A DNA stretch of 64,000 bases from Circinella minor. Lineage: Eukaryota; Mucoromycota; Mucoromycetes; Mucorales; Lichtheimiaceae. Both the position numbers and the translations under genes were made by a program. Of this stretch, positions 1 to 11,429 are shown one piece after another. The first letter of the stretch is position 1. Every line of letters begins with the position of its first letter. The stretch covers positions 186,001 through 250,000 of the forward strand of contig JAEPRB010000029.1 in NCBI GenBank assembly GCA_016758965.1, read 5' to 3'. The notes beneath the pieces were generated by a model that was given only the letters and a program-made list of their open reading frames with translations, was not told the origin of the DNA and did not search any database.

Positions 1-670
1 ACACGGCGGCAGTGAAGGTTGTTGAATTTATAGAGAGAGCATGCTTATGGGGGTTACCATGTTTAAAAGATTTGTGAGTACTATATATTTTTGTGGTTGA
101 TTACTTCTCTATCTATAGGTAGGTATGATATTGTTGACGTGGTTGGTTTGACCTTAAATATTTATTTCACTTAGTATGATGACACAATGTGCCACCGTTT
201 TTTTACAAAATTGCAATAATGATGATAATGATACCCGTTTACAAGCACGCAGAAATTTACGTCGATGTGCATCAGCATATAAACAGGATGATATTGTTTG
301 TAAATGTCAGAATGCTGTAGTTCTTGATGAACTTTCAAAACAACTACCTCACGGAGAAGAAAGCGACACTTTGTTAAAGCAGAAATATCATCATCAACAA
401 GAGAAAAATAATAAAAAACAGAATCGTACATCGACAGGATTCATTTTTAGTAATAATAATAATGATAACATGATAACAGATCCTCCAGTAATAACAACGG
501 CGCCACCATTTACTACATTAGATAACGTTGACGAGATGTTTGAAGACTCTTATATAGACATGGTTTCATCATGGCAAAAACTACAACAGCAGCAGCAACA
601 GAGGGGATATGAGGATCTTGTTCAGTCAATTATGATGAAGACTAATGATGATAATATCATCCGACAATAA
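1..670 (+). CDS. 3' end of an unrecognised gene, cut by the window edge
   Basis: Two exons can be read: 3-73 in frame 3, then 175-670, separated by a GTGAGT...TTAG intron (74-174). The split codon across the junction (tt+t) keeps the frame open into the long second exon, which ends at TAA 668-670. The visible part is about 188 residues. It starts with a helical-looking stretch (VVEFIERACLWGLPCLKD), passes through an Arg/Cys-containing region, and ends in a low-complexity Asn/Gln-rich acidic tail. I recognise no domain. Because the 5' part lies outside the window, the start, full length and function cannot be given. Reading from the in-frame ATG at 176 alone would give 164 residues, but the upstream exon makes that start unlikely. 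Confidence 0.5.
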
Positions 671-1500
671 TTCTTTTGTGGGAAAACATCAATAACTCGT
701 TTGATAAATATTGAAGTTATCATACACATTAACAGAAAGGCCTATATAAATTAATACGTGTTGTAATTTATTTCATGTACATAATATACTACTGCATTTT
801 ATTTTAAATAAATGGTTCTCCTTTATACAATAGTGCACATTAGTAATCCTAAAAGTTATCATATATCGTGGAACTGTGGTGCTTATTGAGTTTAATAATG
901 GATAGGTTGAACCTCGTCAATATTTCCAAACTAATTTATAATGGGTATTTAGACTGTGTATCTAATTTTTAGTATTTTTCTGCTTATTTCTTATGGTCTT
1001 TCTTTATTTTTGTTGTTTCTATATCTTACTTTTGTTAGTCTAAATTTTATCTCATCGTCAGTTTTGAGCACATAATTTATCGTGATTTGTATTAAATATA
1101 TATTGGATACGTATAATTATCTAACCATTATCTATTATTAAAAGCAATGGTATAGTAAACAAAGTAAGAATATAATTACACATTATATTATTTTATATAT
1201 GGTTATAACTATCTTTGCAAGACACTTAACCAACATTTGCAGGATTTTCTCCTGATTTGTTACAAAACCAAATAACATTATTAGCACTAAAACGGAAAAA
1301 AAATGCCGATGAAAAAAAAAAAAGCCTTGCTGGCTTTTAATCCACTGATGTTTTTTTTCTTACGAAGTTAGTCAAAAGAAGAAAAAAAACATATTTATTC
1401 GTTTTATTCATCGAGCAATTTTAACAAGTTTAGCTAGCATCTTTTTTGTTTTAACTCTGGATTTTTCTTGTGGTTATTTCAAAAGACCCATTGATCAACA
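671..1500. other. Intergenic, AT-rich
   Basis: This holds the 3' flank of the first gene and the upstream region of the HSF gene. It is AT-rich with A-runs near 1300-1320 and 1380. No open frame with coding character, RNA gene or clear promoter element was seen. Confidence 0.6.
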
Positions 1501-3741
1501 ATGAGTAAACCAATTCAAGCAAACATCACACCTCTCCCGACCAGTACTCCACCTCCACCACTACCTAATAATTCAGCAACACCTGGATTACCAAACATGT
1601 TACCCGCAACTTCGACGACGACGACACAACCAGGACCAACTACAACAACTCCACCTATTACCAATAGTGCAATTCAAAATAATGCTGGTTCACCAATATC
1701 AAAAGCAGTTGTGAACCCAAATCAACTTCAACGAGCGAAAATGCAAAATGTACCAGCATTTTTGAATAAACTTTACAAGTAATGTGTAATTTTTTTTGTT
1801 TGTTAGAATATATATATATATATATTATTCATTTGTGATTCAAGAAAAAAGAGAAAAAAAAATAGGAACAAACGAAAAAAAAAAACTCATTTTAAAACAT
1901 AATATATTGTTCATGTAGTATGGTAGACGATCCAACAACAGACGACCTTATACGTTGGGCAGACGATGGCATGTCATTTATAGTATTAAGACATGAAGAC
2001 TTTGCCAAACGTGTTTTACCTCGCTTTTTTAAACATAGCAATTTTTCGTCGTTTGTTCGTCAACTCAATATGTACGGTTTTCATAAGGTACCTCATCTTC
2101 AACAAGGGGTACTTCATGCGGATAGCGATGCCGAACGGTGGGAATTCAGTAACCCTCATTTTCAACGGAATCAACCTGATTTATTATTATTGGTGACCCG
2201 GAAAAAGGGTAGAGATACAGAAGAAAAAGAACCTGTCAACATTGATATGCATCATATCTTGGATGAAATTTCAGCAATTAAGAAACATCAAATGAGTATT
2301 AGCGTAGATCTAAAGGGAATTCAACGGGATAATCAGGTCCTTTGGCAAGAAACTTTAGCAGCACGCGAACGCCATCAACGTCACCAAGAGACCATTGACA
2401 AAATATTACGTTTTCTTGCATCTGTGTTTTCAAGTGATAAGAAACGTGTTGTTATACCAAGAAAACGTCGATTCTTGATTGGTGACGCAAATACAGAATA
2501 CAAAGATGAAGATTTTTTGGAGGAAGATGAGGATGATATTGAGGAGATTGGAAGACGTTCGAAAGTACCACGACAATCGGCACAATTTGATATTGATGAA
2601 TATGTGAATCATAGCAGTAGCAGTAGTAGTCAAACACCGATCAATAACGAAAAAACTAGGCCAAATTTATCTTATAATGCTGCGAATGCTACAGGTATTG
2701 GAAGTTCAGATGTTTCGGATGCTTCAGCTACAGAACTTGCTGCAGCAATTGCTCTTAATGATGAAACAAAACAACAGAATCAACAACAGCAATTACAATT
2801 ACAACAACATTTAAACAATGGTAAGTGGAATATTTATTTATTTTGAGAACTTGTGTATTATAAAAAGTGCTTATAATTTTTTTTTATTTTACTTGGATAT
2901 AATAGGTCTCATGGCTCCAAGTCAACCAGCAGCGCCAGATTTATCATCCATTTTCAATGCACAACAATTACAAGGATTACATAATTTGATCACATTGGCA
3001 CAAGCGAATCCATCTATACTGAATCAATTGGCTAATGAGTCATTTTATAATTCAAATATTCCTCCCGCCGTAGATTATGCAAACACGGGTGTCAACAATA
3101 ACATAAATGGCGCACAGCCCAGACAACAGGAACCTATTCACACTAATAATATCTCTGCAGCCACTACTACCTCGGCTTCTACAGCATCACCAACACCTTC
3201 AACCTCATCAAACATCAACACAACATTTCAACACATACAGCCACAATTACCAGCTATTGCACCTGCACCTGCACCTACATTACCTACAGCAGCTTCCTTA
3301 CCACAAATTAATGACAATATTGCAAATGCTTCAAAGTCTGCTGATGCTATTAATCAAGACATTGAAGCTTTAGGAGCAAGTTTAGGAATGTTAGCAAATC
3401 ATTTAGGTTTTGATCCAAACAAATATTCTGGTAGTGATGGAAATAATTTCATCAATATTGATGATTTTCTAAATACTGGTACGTTTTTTGATCATTCTTC
3501 ATCAACAATGAATAATTTTGTTTCTCACCCAATATTTGGACAATTAGTTCCTGAGTCCCCGCATTCACCAGCACCCTATATTGTTGATTCACCATCACAA
3601 ACTGTCTCAGCGTCAAGTACACCCGTTGCAACAACTGGTGGTGATCAAAATACTACTGTTACTCCCACAACTACCTCTGTACAAGATAATAAAGCTGGTA
3701 ATCAATCTTCATCGGCTACTGCTACTGATAGTACTAAATAA
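1501..3741 (+). CDS. HSF1: Heat-shock transcription factor (HSF-type DNA-binding domain)
   Basis: Exons 1501-1778, 1919-2820 and 2906-3741 give 671 residues. Both introns have GTAA donors and TAG acceptors, and the first splits the DNA-binding domain just after FLNKLY. The N-terminal 80 residues are Pro/Thr-rich. The HSF domain (about residues 84-187) is near-canonical: FLNKLYNMVDDP, the recognition-helix stretch [20 protein letters not shown], then HKV. A heptad-rich region (about 205-260, [16 protein letters not shown] onward) should be the HR-A/B trimerisation coiled coil. A basic patch ([12 protein letters not shown]) could be a nuclear localisation signal. An acidic segment follows, then a long Ser/Thr/Gln/Ala-rich C-terminal half typical of activation regions. 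By family knowledge it is a nuclear trimeric activator that binds nGAAn repeats. It could instead be one of several HSF paralogues, so the symbol names the family. Confidence 0.94.
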
Positions 3742-4825
3742 AGGAGTAATAGTTCTTCCTTATTATCCCTCGAATCAATTTGCTATTATAGTTCCCTTCA
3801 TCTCTTTTCTTTACCATCAATACACACATATTCACACAATCACGATTTTATAACACTTCTCTCACACTTGCTTCTATTATTATTATTATATTATTATTAT
3901 TATTTCACCCTGCTCATTTTTTTTTCTTTTCAAATCATGTACATCATTTTTTTTCCTTGTTTTGCTTATACATACCTTTTTTTTTTATCTTGAGTTTATT
4001 TTCAATTCAATCACATGTACACTTCTTTAGCTCTGTAAAAATAGAGCAGACAATTATTCATCTAATACGATATTTTTTTTCAATAGTTCTAATTGATCAT
4101 TTTATTATTATTAAAAAGAGGCTCAAGGAGTTTTTTTTTTATCATGTGTAACTATCAAATTCAATGATTTATTGATGATATAAAAATAATAATTTTGATA
4201 GGATAAGTAGAAGTTAAGCTTCTGTTCGATATGTAATTTGTATCCACAACGGCCCATCTCGACTTCATATCTCGTTCAGTCGCTGATGTCGTTTAATTGC
4301 ATGCTACATTACATTTGGAGAATACGTAGCGTCACAATGATAAAACCGTGTAGACAATATGAAACAAATTAATGGGATTAATCTCTCGCTTCAATACCTT
4401 CAGATAAACAATCAGGGGAGTACTACGTTAGCTATTCAGCATACGTAAAATTACATCTACATATAAAGATCTTGCATTTTTAATAGATTTGTCTCTTTGA
4501 AGTAGTCATGAGATAGATGATACAACAAGTATATCAGACCTAATTCTAGTTACATTTATTAATCTGGAGAGATACAAAGAAAATCGTCCTGTTGAATAGT
4601 GGATAAGTAAAATTTTATTGCTTAGCAACATGTAATAGTCTATATAGTAGTTATATAAAAGACTAGAATAAAACATGCTTTTATATCAAAGAAAGAAAAG
4701 AGTGGACATACAAGTATGAAAATATATTGTTTTTTGATGAGCTGATCAAAACTTATTTTTCTTCTTTGTAACTTAGAAATCTTTTTTTTTTTGTTTGCTT
4801 CTCTTCAAAACGAATCTATAAAGAA
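3742..4825. other. Intergenic / 3' flank of HSF gene
   Basis: T-rich sequence follows the HSF stop, including TTA-repeat and poly-T tracts up to about 4140. No gene is visible. The part nearest 4826 may belong to the left end of the dead transposon, but I could not find a terminal inverted repeat. Confidence 0.55.
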
Positions 4826-5762
4826 ATGAAATCGAACACTGATCGCGAAAATACTAATGTCACTCCCTTCATCAATTCTTCCAATACTACCCCTACAACC
4901 ACCACTACTACCATTTCCGCATCAGTCGTCCCAAACTCTGCTGATGGTGCTAGTAATTCTGATACCAACGACAATGATGGAACCGTTGTTAATGAGCAGG
5001 GTAGCAATGCCTAAAAACAACGTGGTTCGTATTGGACCAATGAAGAAGACCTCAAGCTGGTTAATGCCTGGTGTAGTGTCTCCAAGGATTCAGTAAGAGG
5101 TGCTGAGGACAAAGAACAAGGTTTATGGGGACACGTTCTCGAGGTCTTTGTATCTACTAGAAATCCCAACAACAGGGATTGGAATGCCTTAAAGAATCAT
5201 TGGGGAATTATTTCCAAGACATGCTCTGCATTCTCTGCTGCCTTTGTACTGGCTCGAGAGAAAAAAGAAAGTGGCGAATCTGAGGATGATGTGGTAAGGT
5301 ATATCTATGTTTATGTTTAAGAGTCATCCATGATAATTAACAAATATGTAATAGATAGCACACGCCCTCAAAATTTATGAAAGCGATCCTCCCAAAAGAG
5401 CCGCCAGGAATTTTAGGTATATGCGTTTCTGGCACATCCTTAAGAGGCAGCACAAATGGCGTGCGTTTTTGGAAAAAGTGAAGGACTTAGAGCGGCCAAT
5501 GGGGAAAAAGAAGGTCAAGGCAGTGGAACAAAGTAAGAAGCGACGTTTAGATGAGGGTATTGATGAGGGAGAAGGAGTATCGATGGAAGTGACGTTGTTG
5601 CGCGAGCAGATCAAGCTTGATCGAGCTCGTCTTAAAATCTTGGAAAGAGCGGAAGATATCTCAATTATGGATAGAGATATCTCAACTTACACTGGCGCTC
5701 GTCTCAAATTTTTCAAGCACTTGCAGGACGAAATCATGAAGAAATATTTTGATGAAGAATAA
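4826..5762 (+). pseudogene. Harbinger-type Myb/SANT-like helper gene with one in-frame stop
   Basis: Exons 4826-5293 and 5355-5762 (GTAAGG...AATAG intron, phase 0) give a 291-codon frame broken only by TAA at 5012-5014, codon 63. Before the stop is a Ser/Thr/Asn-rich leader. After it the same frame continues with a Myb/SANT-like domain (GSYWTNEEDLKLVNAW, later NRDWNALKNHWGIISKT). The second exon carries a region like the NAM-associated C-terminal domain (FRYMRFWHILKRQHKWRAF), a Lys/Arg-rich basic segment and a C-terminal helical region. This order is typical of the DNA-binding helper of PIF/Harbinger transposons. No in-frame ATG lies between the stop and the middle of the protein, so the Myb-like part could be made only by read-through. 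A sequencing error at one base would restore the frame. Confidence 0.75.
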
Positions 5763-5806
5763 ATAATATTATTATTAAAAAATAGGTAATTATATAGGGA
5801 AAGTGA

Positions 5807-6560
5807 TTAACTAATTACTATTTCCAAGTTTTTCCCATAGGTGTTGTACGAGATCATTTTTAATTGTGGGTGGGTAAATGAACCACGGATTTCATTCAAA
5901 TGTAAAATATATACATGAGCGTTTGTTATACCTCCTCTGTTGTAATATGGTGAGACAAAATTGCTGCCAGTATCATAATCCTCGATCCTAACACGTCGAT
6001 TGTACTTGTCAGTCTCATGTTCAACAATCATGCTATACAAAATGATGCAAGTTTTCATGATGTTGGAGATATGAGCCAAGCTTTCAGATCCATGCAGATG
6101 CTCTGATTATACTAAAGCGTACTTGGAGTATACCAAAAGGACGTTAAATATCCTTTCGAGCGGATTCTTGCATTTTGGTGAAGTGCTATGAAGTATTTAT
6201 AGATTAGACGTATGTTGCGCTTTTAATAAATGAATATTTATATTATGTTGTTAATATTTAAAATTATACCTGTTGTTTTCTTTCCGTGAGGGGCTGAAAA
6301 CGACTTGACGAATGTAGCCCAAAAGGAGGAGACTTCTTTAACACATTAATATCATTACGTACAAGTGGCCGGGATACCAAAAAAAAAAAAAAAAAAAAAA
6401 AAAGAATGCCAAGTGAAGTGGCAGTTATGCCTTCTTTACCCTTATACTGGGTCTCCCATCATGTTGGAAATCCGCTTGGGATTGATCTTGGACAGCCGTT
6501 TGAAATCATCTTCATTTGGTGAACGAAGCCTATGTTCATCATAACACTCAATAACACCTC
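5807..6560 (-). pseudogene. Decayed PIF/Harbinger-type DDE transposase
   Basis: Read on the minus strand, the blocks appear in the right order but in different frames with stops. RSPNEDDFKRLSKINPKR (about 6540-6475) matches the region ahead of the first catalytic Asp. NDINVLKKSP (about 6350) follows. WATFVKSFSAPHGKK (about 6315-6270) sits before an apparent intron (6186-6269). MQESARKD and FGILQVRFSIIR (about 6175-6100) correspond to the conserved stretch around the last acidic residue. An open 90-codon tail (6079-5807) carries NIMKTCIILYSMIVEHE. These are diagnostic of the DDE_Tnp_4 family. The segment between the first two blocks, where a catalytic Asp is expected, is largely missing and holds a 25-bp poly-A run. 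The copy is clearly non-functional. Confidence 0.72.
6379..6403. repeat. Poly-A run (25 bp)
   Basis: An uninterrupted A tract on the plus strand inside the decayed transposase, at the point where its central coding part is missing. Confidence 0.9.
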
Positions 6561-7274
6561 GCAGAATCATATCAATGCACACTCCCTAGACGCTTCCAAA
6601 AAAAACGCGGGCAAGTAATTTAACAAACCGGAAATATATGTTCACTCGTAGACTGAGAAAGGGATCGACTTTAGAATTATTATTTTGCGGTCTAGGGGTA
6701 TATTACAGATGAGATTAAATAGGTATAAAATAAAGTATAGTAGAGCTTGATGACATCAAGTGAACATGATACATTCAACTAAGACATCTATATCATTGAC
6801 AGCTATAGCTGTAATTGCATAGTAACTTGGCTATAATAGCATTCTTTTTTGTTATATTACAGTCCATCTTTAACAGTCTCTCATAATGTGGAGTTTTTTA
6901 TATTATTACTTTCTCTTGTTTTATACCACTTTTTGAAATTCACTTTCTGACCAGCGTAAGCAAAAATAAATACATTATATAAATATAAGAAGCTATTATA
7001 TAACTTTGTTTAAGAGTAACATCCCGAACTAAGTATGATATATCATTAAGTATTGAAACAAGAAAAATAAAGAAGAACTAATAAAATAATCAAAAGAACC
7101 TTAGGCAGCTAATAATACCAGCGTATAATAATAAACGAAAAAGCAAAGTGTTGTGTATAAAAGAGGCGAATGTACATGAATATATGTAAGATGATGTAGT
7201 GTATGTTTTTCAACATATGGAGATGATAATAACACTAAATACAAAGAAGAAGGGAAAATCAATTAAAAAAAAAA
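6561..7274. other. Intergenic, AT-rich
   Basis: This lies between the transposase remnant and the 3' end of the ITC1-like gene. It may include more decayed transposon sequence near 6561-6660. No gene or RNA was recognised. Confidence 0.55.
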
Positions 7275-8586
7275 TTATCGTGATTTTGAGTTTCGTTTTG
7301 CTGTTTGTGCTTCCAATTTGCTAATTGCTTGTGCTCGTCTTTTCATGGATTCTGCAATATAGCTATGGCGTTTGGCTATTTCGTTCTTTAATTTACATTC
7401 ACGATTACCTTTTGGGTTCAGCCAAGAAAGCAATTGTTGGATCTATTACAAAGATATAAAATAAAATTTGTTATTAGTTTCATAAAACACCAACCATGAT
7501 AATAATTAAAAAAATATAAAATTATATAATGTAGTGATCAACTACCTCTTCTGGTTCAGTGTAACATCTCCACCAACTACGACTTGGTTCCACATCTAAT
7601 GGGGTATTTAAACGTTGTTCTAACCATTCACTTTCTTCATTTAATGCTTGAGCTTTCATAAGTGCTAACATAAACCATTGACCACCACCTCGTCCCCATG
7701 GTTGTTCTGGCTCTTCATAAGGTCGATCGCGCTCACGAATCATCTGTATATCAACATCACTGGGGCCTTGAACATAAAGGCGACCTGTACCATATGTACT
7801 CGAAGTACCTATATTATCCAAATAAAGATATCGATTATAAAACCTATCTTTGCCTAATGGACGTATTCGTAGCGTCGTGTACTTCCGCATGTCCTTTTCC
7901 AATTGTTCTTCCTTTTTACGAAGTACTCGCTCTTCTTCTTCCAATTTTCGTCGCTCTTCTGCCTTTTGTCGCAACTCTTGACTTCTTGCCTTGGCTGCTT
8001 CCCTTTGTTTCTCATACATTTCTTTTTTCAGTTGTTCCATTTCTTTACGTTTTTGTTGTTTTAACTTTAATTTTTCTTGTCGAGATCGATGTCTTCGTTC
8101 ATGGCTTTTGATTCCTCGAGAAGGACTAAAAGAAAAATAAGTTGTTTTATAAGATGGTTTTTTCAAAGTGCACATATTTAAATATACAACAACTTACGCA
8201 TTACTATCATCGGAAGCAGCGCTCAAATCTTCATCATCTGAATCAGAGTCTGAATCTGAATCATCTTCTTCACTATCAGTATCCTCATCATCATCTGTTG
8301 TATCCCTTTCTTCCTTTTCGGCACGATCTCGTTTATCCATCTCAGCTCGTCTTGCAGTCCTAGTAACCCAATTATTATTTGTCGTTAGCTTTTTCTAAAA
8401 TCGCAAAGAAAAAAGTTAGCAAGAGGAAATGTTACTTACATATTTTTTATTTCCTTATTTAATTCCATTTTTTGTCGCCTAAACTCAGTAAGTTGCTCTT
8501 GACAACTTTCCATATACTCTCTATAATTGAAATAATTAACGTGTGAGTGAATAACGTAATAAAAAAAACGTATATACTCATATAAT

Positions 8587-8635
<49 letters not shown>

Positions 8636-11429
8636 TGAATAATTATATGGATAATTACAAATACTTACTTTACAGCCGTTGATTCATTAACAGCATCAAT
8701 GAGAAAACTGAGAATGGCAAGCTTGTGTTTAATACTCAAAGAAGGGTATTGACGTTCTCGTTCAGAAGCTTTTGATTTATTTCTTGGAACCAAATGACAT
8801 AAAATATAATCCAAATCAGGAATTAACGCAGGTGTTGCAATTTCATTCAGACATCCAATTAGTACAGTTTCCCATCCTTTGGTGTTTCGAATCGTCCTCC
8901 TATCCCAACCCGATGATAATTTGAGTTGCTCAGAATCTCTCCATCCACGTTCTACTTTTTCACCTTGGTGATGTATAAATGACGTATCTTTCTTTGTCGA
9001 CGTTGGTGTTGATGATGACGATGATTTGCCTGATGACTCCTCATTATCATCCTCTTGATTTTGCTTAATCGTTTCCAAATATTCTTCATTCATTACACCA
9101 CTTGCAATTTCACCGCCAATATCTTGTTGTCGTTCCTTGATAATCACATTTAGAAGGCATACATTACTTTCAAATAAAACATTTGATTTTGACATTTGTT
9201 GAGAAGGTTGACACAGCGCACGTTCAAAATCGTCGATGCTGAATGGTGAAAGGCTGAGTGGATCAGAAAATACGGCCAAAAATGACCATACGGATATAAA
9301 TGTTTCGAAAATATCATCAGGGATTGCGGTATTTTTGTGTAAAGGTGGTCGGGGATCGCGTCCACCCGTTGGATAGGGAATGGTAGCTGGTCCAGTGTAT
9401 TTATCTGGTGCCATGTCAATTAATGCCCAGTTTAAGTTTGGATCCTTTCTATAAATTGGCAAATCGAGATCTTCAATTGGATATTTGACAGCAGCTTGCT
9501 TTCGTCGTTCTTCTCGTTGACGTTCTTTTTCTTCTTTTAATTTTGCCTTTTGTAGTAAATTTTCTTCTTTTCTTGCCCGCTTTTCCGCTTCCTTATCTTC
9601 CAATTCCTTCAGCGGCGCTTTTCGTTTCCGTGCTTGATTTGCATATGCTAAATCTTGTGCTTCTTGTAAATGAGGTGGTAACAGCGTGCTAATACCATAG
9701 TGATATGCAACATTTGCCTAATGTAAATCAATATTTTGTTACTTAGCAACTGTTTTCTTCTTTCGTTGATTTATTCAGTTTTTAAAATTACTTCCATTTC
9801 CCCACCCAAAAAAGTAATTTACCTTAATCAACCATGGTGCACCAATATAACTATCCCTTTTAGAACATTCCCGGATAAGTCTTTGAATCATATGTCGATT
9901 AAATACGCGCTTATCTCTCCTATATAGCACATGTGTGAATGTTAGCCAGTGCTCTTTTTCCTCGCATATAAAATTATAAAACCCCTAGTACACATATGTA
10001 TCCATTTACATAATTCTTCCTTTCATTTTTTTTTTACCTTATTTCATCTGCGTCCACATCTCTTACGAGGTCTTCAAGAGGTTGGCCAAATTCATTAATA
10101 AGCTGTACTCTATATTTTAATGGTTGTGATGGATTGGTAAAGTTTGGATCAAAGATTTGAGGTACTGATTGTTGCTCATTACTGTGTATAGAAATTGATG
10201 ATGATTCTGATACAGGCATATCGGTTTGTTTTGATTGTTCCTGTTGAGAAGCTGAATTAGAATTATAATTATAATTATAATTATTAGTCGTGGTTGATGT
10301 TGCTGCTGAATTAGTAGTAGTTTCTGTAGTAGTATCAGGAGTAGGGTGTAAAAAAGCATCAGGAAATCGCAAGCGTCCATTAGGTTGCCGTGGAATATCA
10401 TCAGGTTCTGATTCTGTTTCGTCGGAAGAACCAGGTAGTGCAATAGACGTATAATGTTGATATTGATGTTGATGTTGCTGTTGTACTTTGCTATTGACTT
10501 CCGGAAAAATATCTACAATCCGGGCCAAATATCTATTTTATAATCCCATAATTTACTAAGTAACATAATATATGCAAACACACGCACAAGCATCGTCCCC
10601 TATCTTCCTTTCCGCTAATATTATTTGATAATTATGAAAATACGCTTACATATTTTCACTAAGTTTACAGTGAACTACTTCACCAATAGCAAAATTAAAT
10701 CGAAAATAGGTATAAATTTCTTCTACTAATGGTTCAAGTCGGATCGTTTCTATAGAAATACCCGTCAAATAATAATAGTAATAAAAAGCACTTATTAGCT
10801 ATATATACACCTACCAATTTATTGAATTTACAAGTACCAAAAAAAAATTATAGATATAGATAATAACTTACGAAATTGAACATTATATAATATACGTTTT
10901 CGTAGAACTTCACAGAATCTAAATTCTGCTCTATTTTGTTCGTCGCGACCTTCACTTTCTAAGGCTTGTTCATATGTCAAATTGCTTCGCCCTGTTGCTT
11001 CGCAAGTCCATAATGGTTGATGGTAAAGCATGAATCGATTGATATATTCTCTATTTTACACAAACAAAATAATAGTTAAGGATTGGCAAAAATGACAGAT
11101 TTTTGCTTGAAGAAAAAAATGCCAAATAAAAAAGGGCATTTGAAGCGTTTCCACTAAAGTTATGCATATTTTTTATATATTCATTTTAAATCAGTTATAT
11201 AAAGATTTTATATATATACGAAAGCGCGTATATACATTTATGTTGAATCAAATTGTTATAGATAAACATATATACATATATATATATATATATATAAAGA
11301 AAAAGGATACTCGTAACTAGTGAATATTTCATTCGTGAAGCGCAGGTACCAAACTTCCTTTCGCTTTCGTCTCGAGTCGTAAGGAGGAGGAGCCGTAAGA
11401 GGTATACGTTTGTCGTTTAACAGGGGCAT
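7275..11429 (-). CDS. ITC1: ISWI-complex subunit, ACF1/ITC1 type (WAC, DDT and WHIM motifs)
   Basis: Ten exons on the minus strand (11429-11311, 11050-10872, 10749-10650, 10532-10038, 9919-9823, 9717-8669, 8520-8440, 8359-8198, 8125-7546, 7442-7275) sum to 3030 nt, or 1009 residues. The N-terminus (MPLLNDKRI, then FTNEIFTSYEEYINRF and WTCEATGRSNLTYEQAL) is a WAC domain, used by ACF1-like proteins to contact DNA. A Glu/Lys/Arg helix (about 368-405) precedes the DDT domain (about 465-525, DDIFETFISVWSFLAVFSDP). WHIM motifs follow, including KLAILSFLIDAV near 680 and KDRFYNRYLYLDNIG near 845, separated by acidic Asp/Glu/Ser and basic coiled regions. By family knowledge the protein positions the ISWI ATPase on nucleosomes. 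There is no PHD finger or bromodomain, which fits the yeast-type rather than the animal form. Start chosen at the conserved MPLL. Confidence 0.9.
8587..8635. repeat. (CA)n-(TA)n microsatellite in an ITC1 intron
   Basis: About 13 CA units run directly into about 12 TA units, within the intron 8521-8668. Confidence 0.9.

Larger units (their letters stand above)
4826..6560. mobile_element. Dead PIF/Harbinger-like DNA transposon (ends not defined)
   Basis: Two converging genes lie 44 bp apart: a Myb/SANT-like helper protein gene on the plus strand and remnants of a DDE transposase on the minus strand. This helper-plus-transposase pair is the hallmark of the PIF/Harbinger superfamily. Both genes are broken. 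I searched the flanks by eye for terminal inverted repeats and a 3-bp target duplication and found none I can support, so the limits given are only those of the coding remnants. Confidence 0.72.

Noticed and set aside
5294..5354. Reading the helper gene as two separate small proteins split by the stop at 5012
   Set aside because: The frame is the same on both sides of the stop and the Myb-like domain has no start codon of its own, so one broken gene is the simpler reading.
4200..7270. Terminal inverted repeats and target duplication of the Harbinger-like element
   Set aside because: No pair of matching inverted ends could be found by eye on the two sides, so no borders are claimed.
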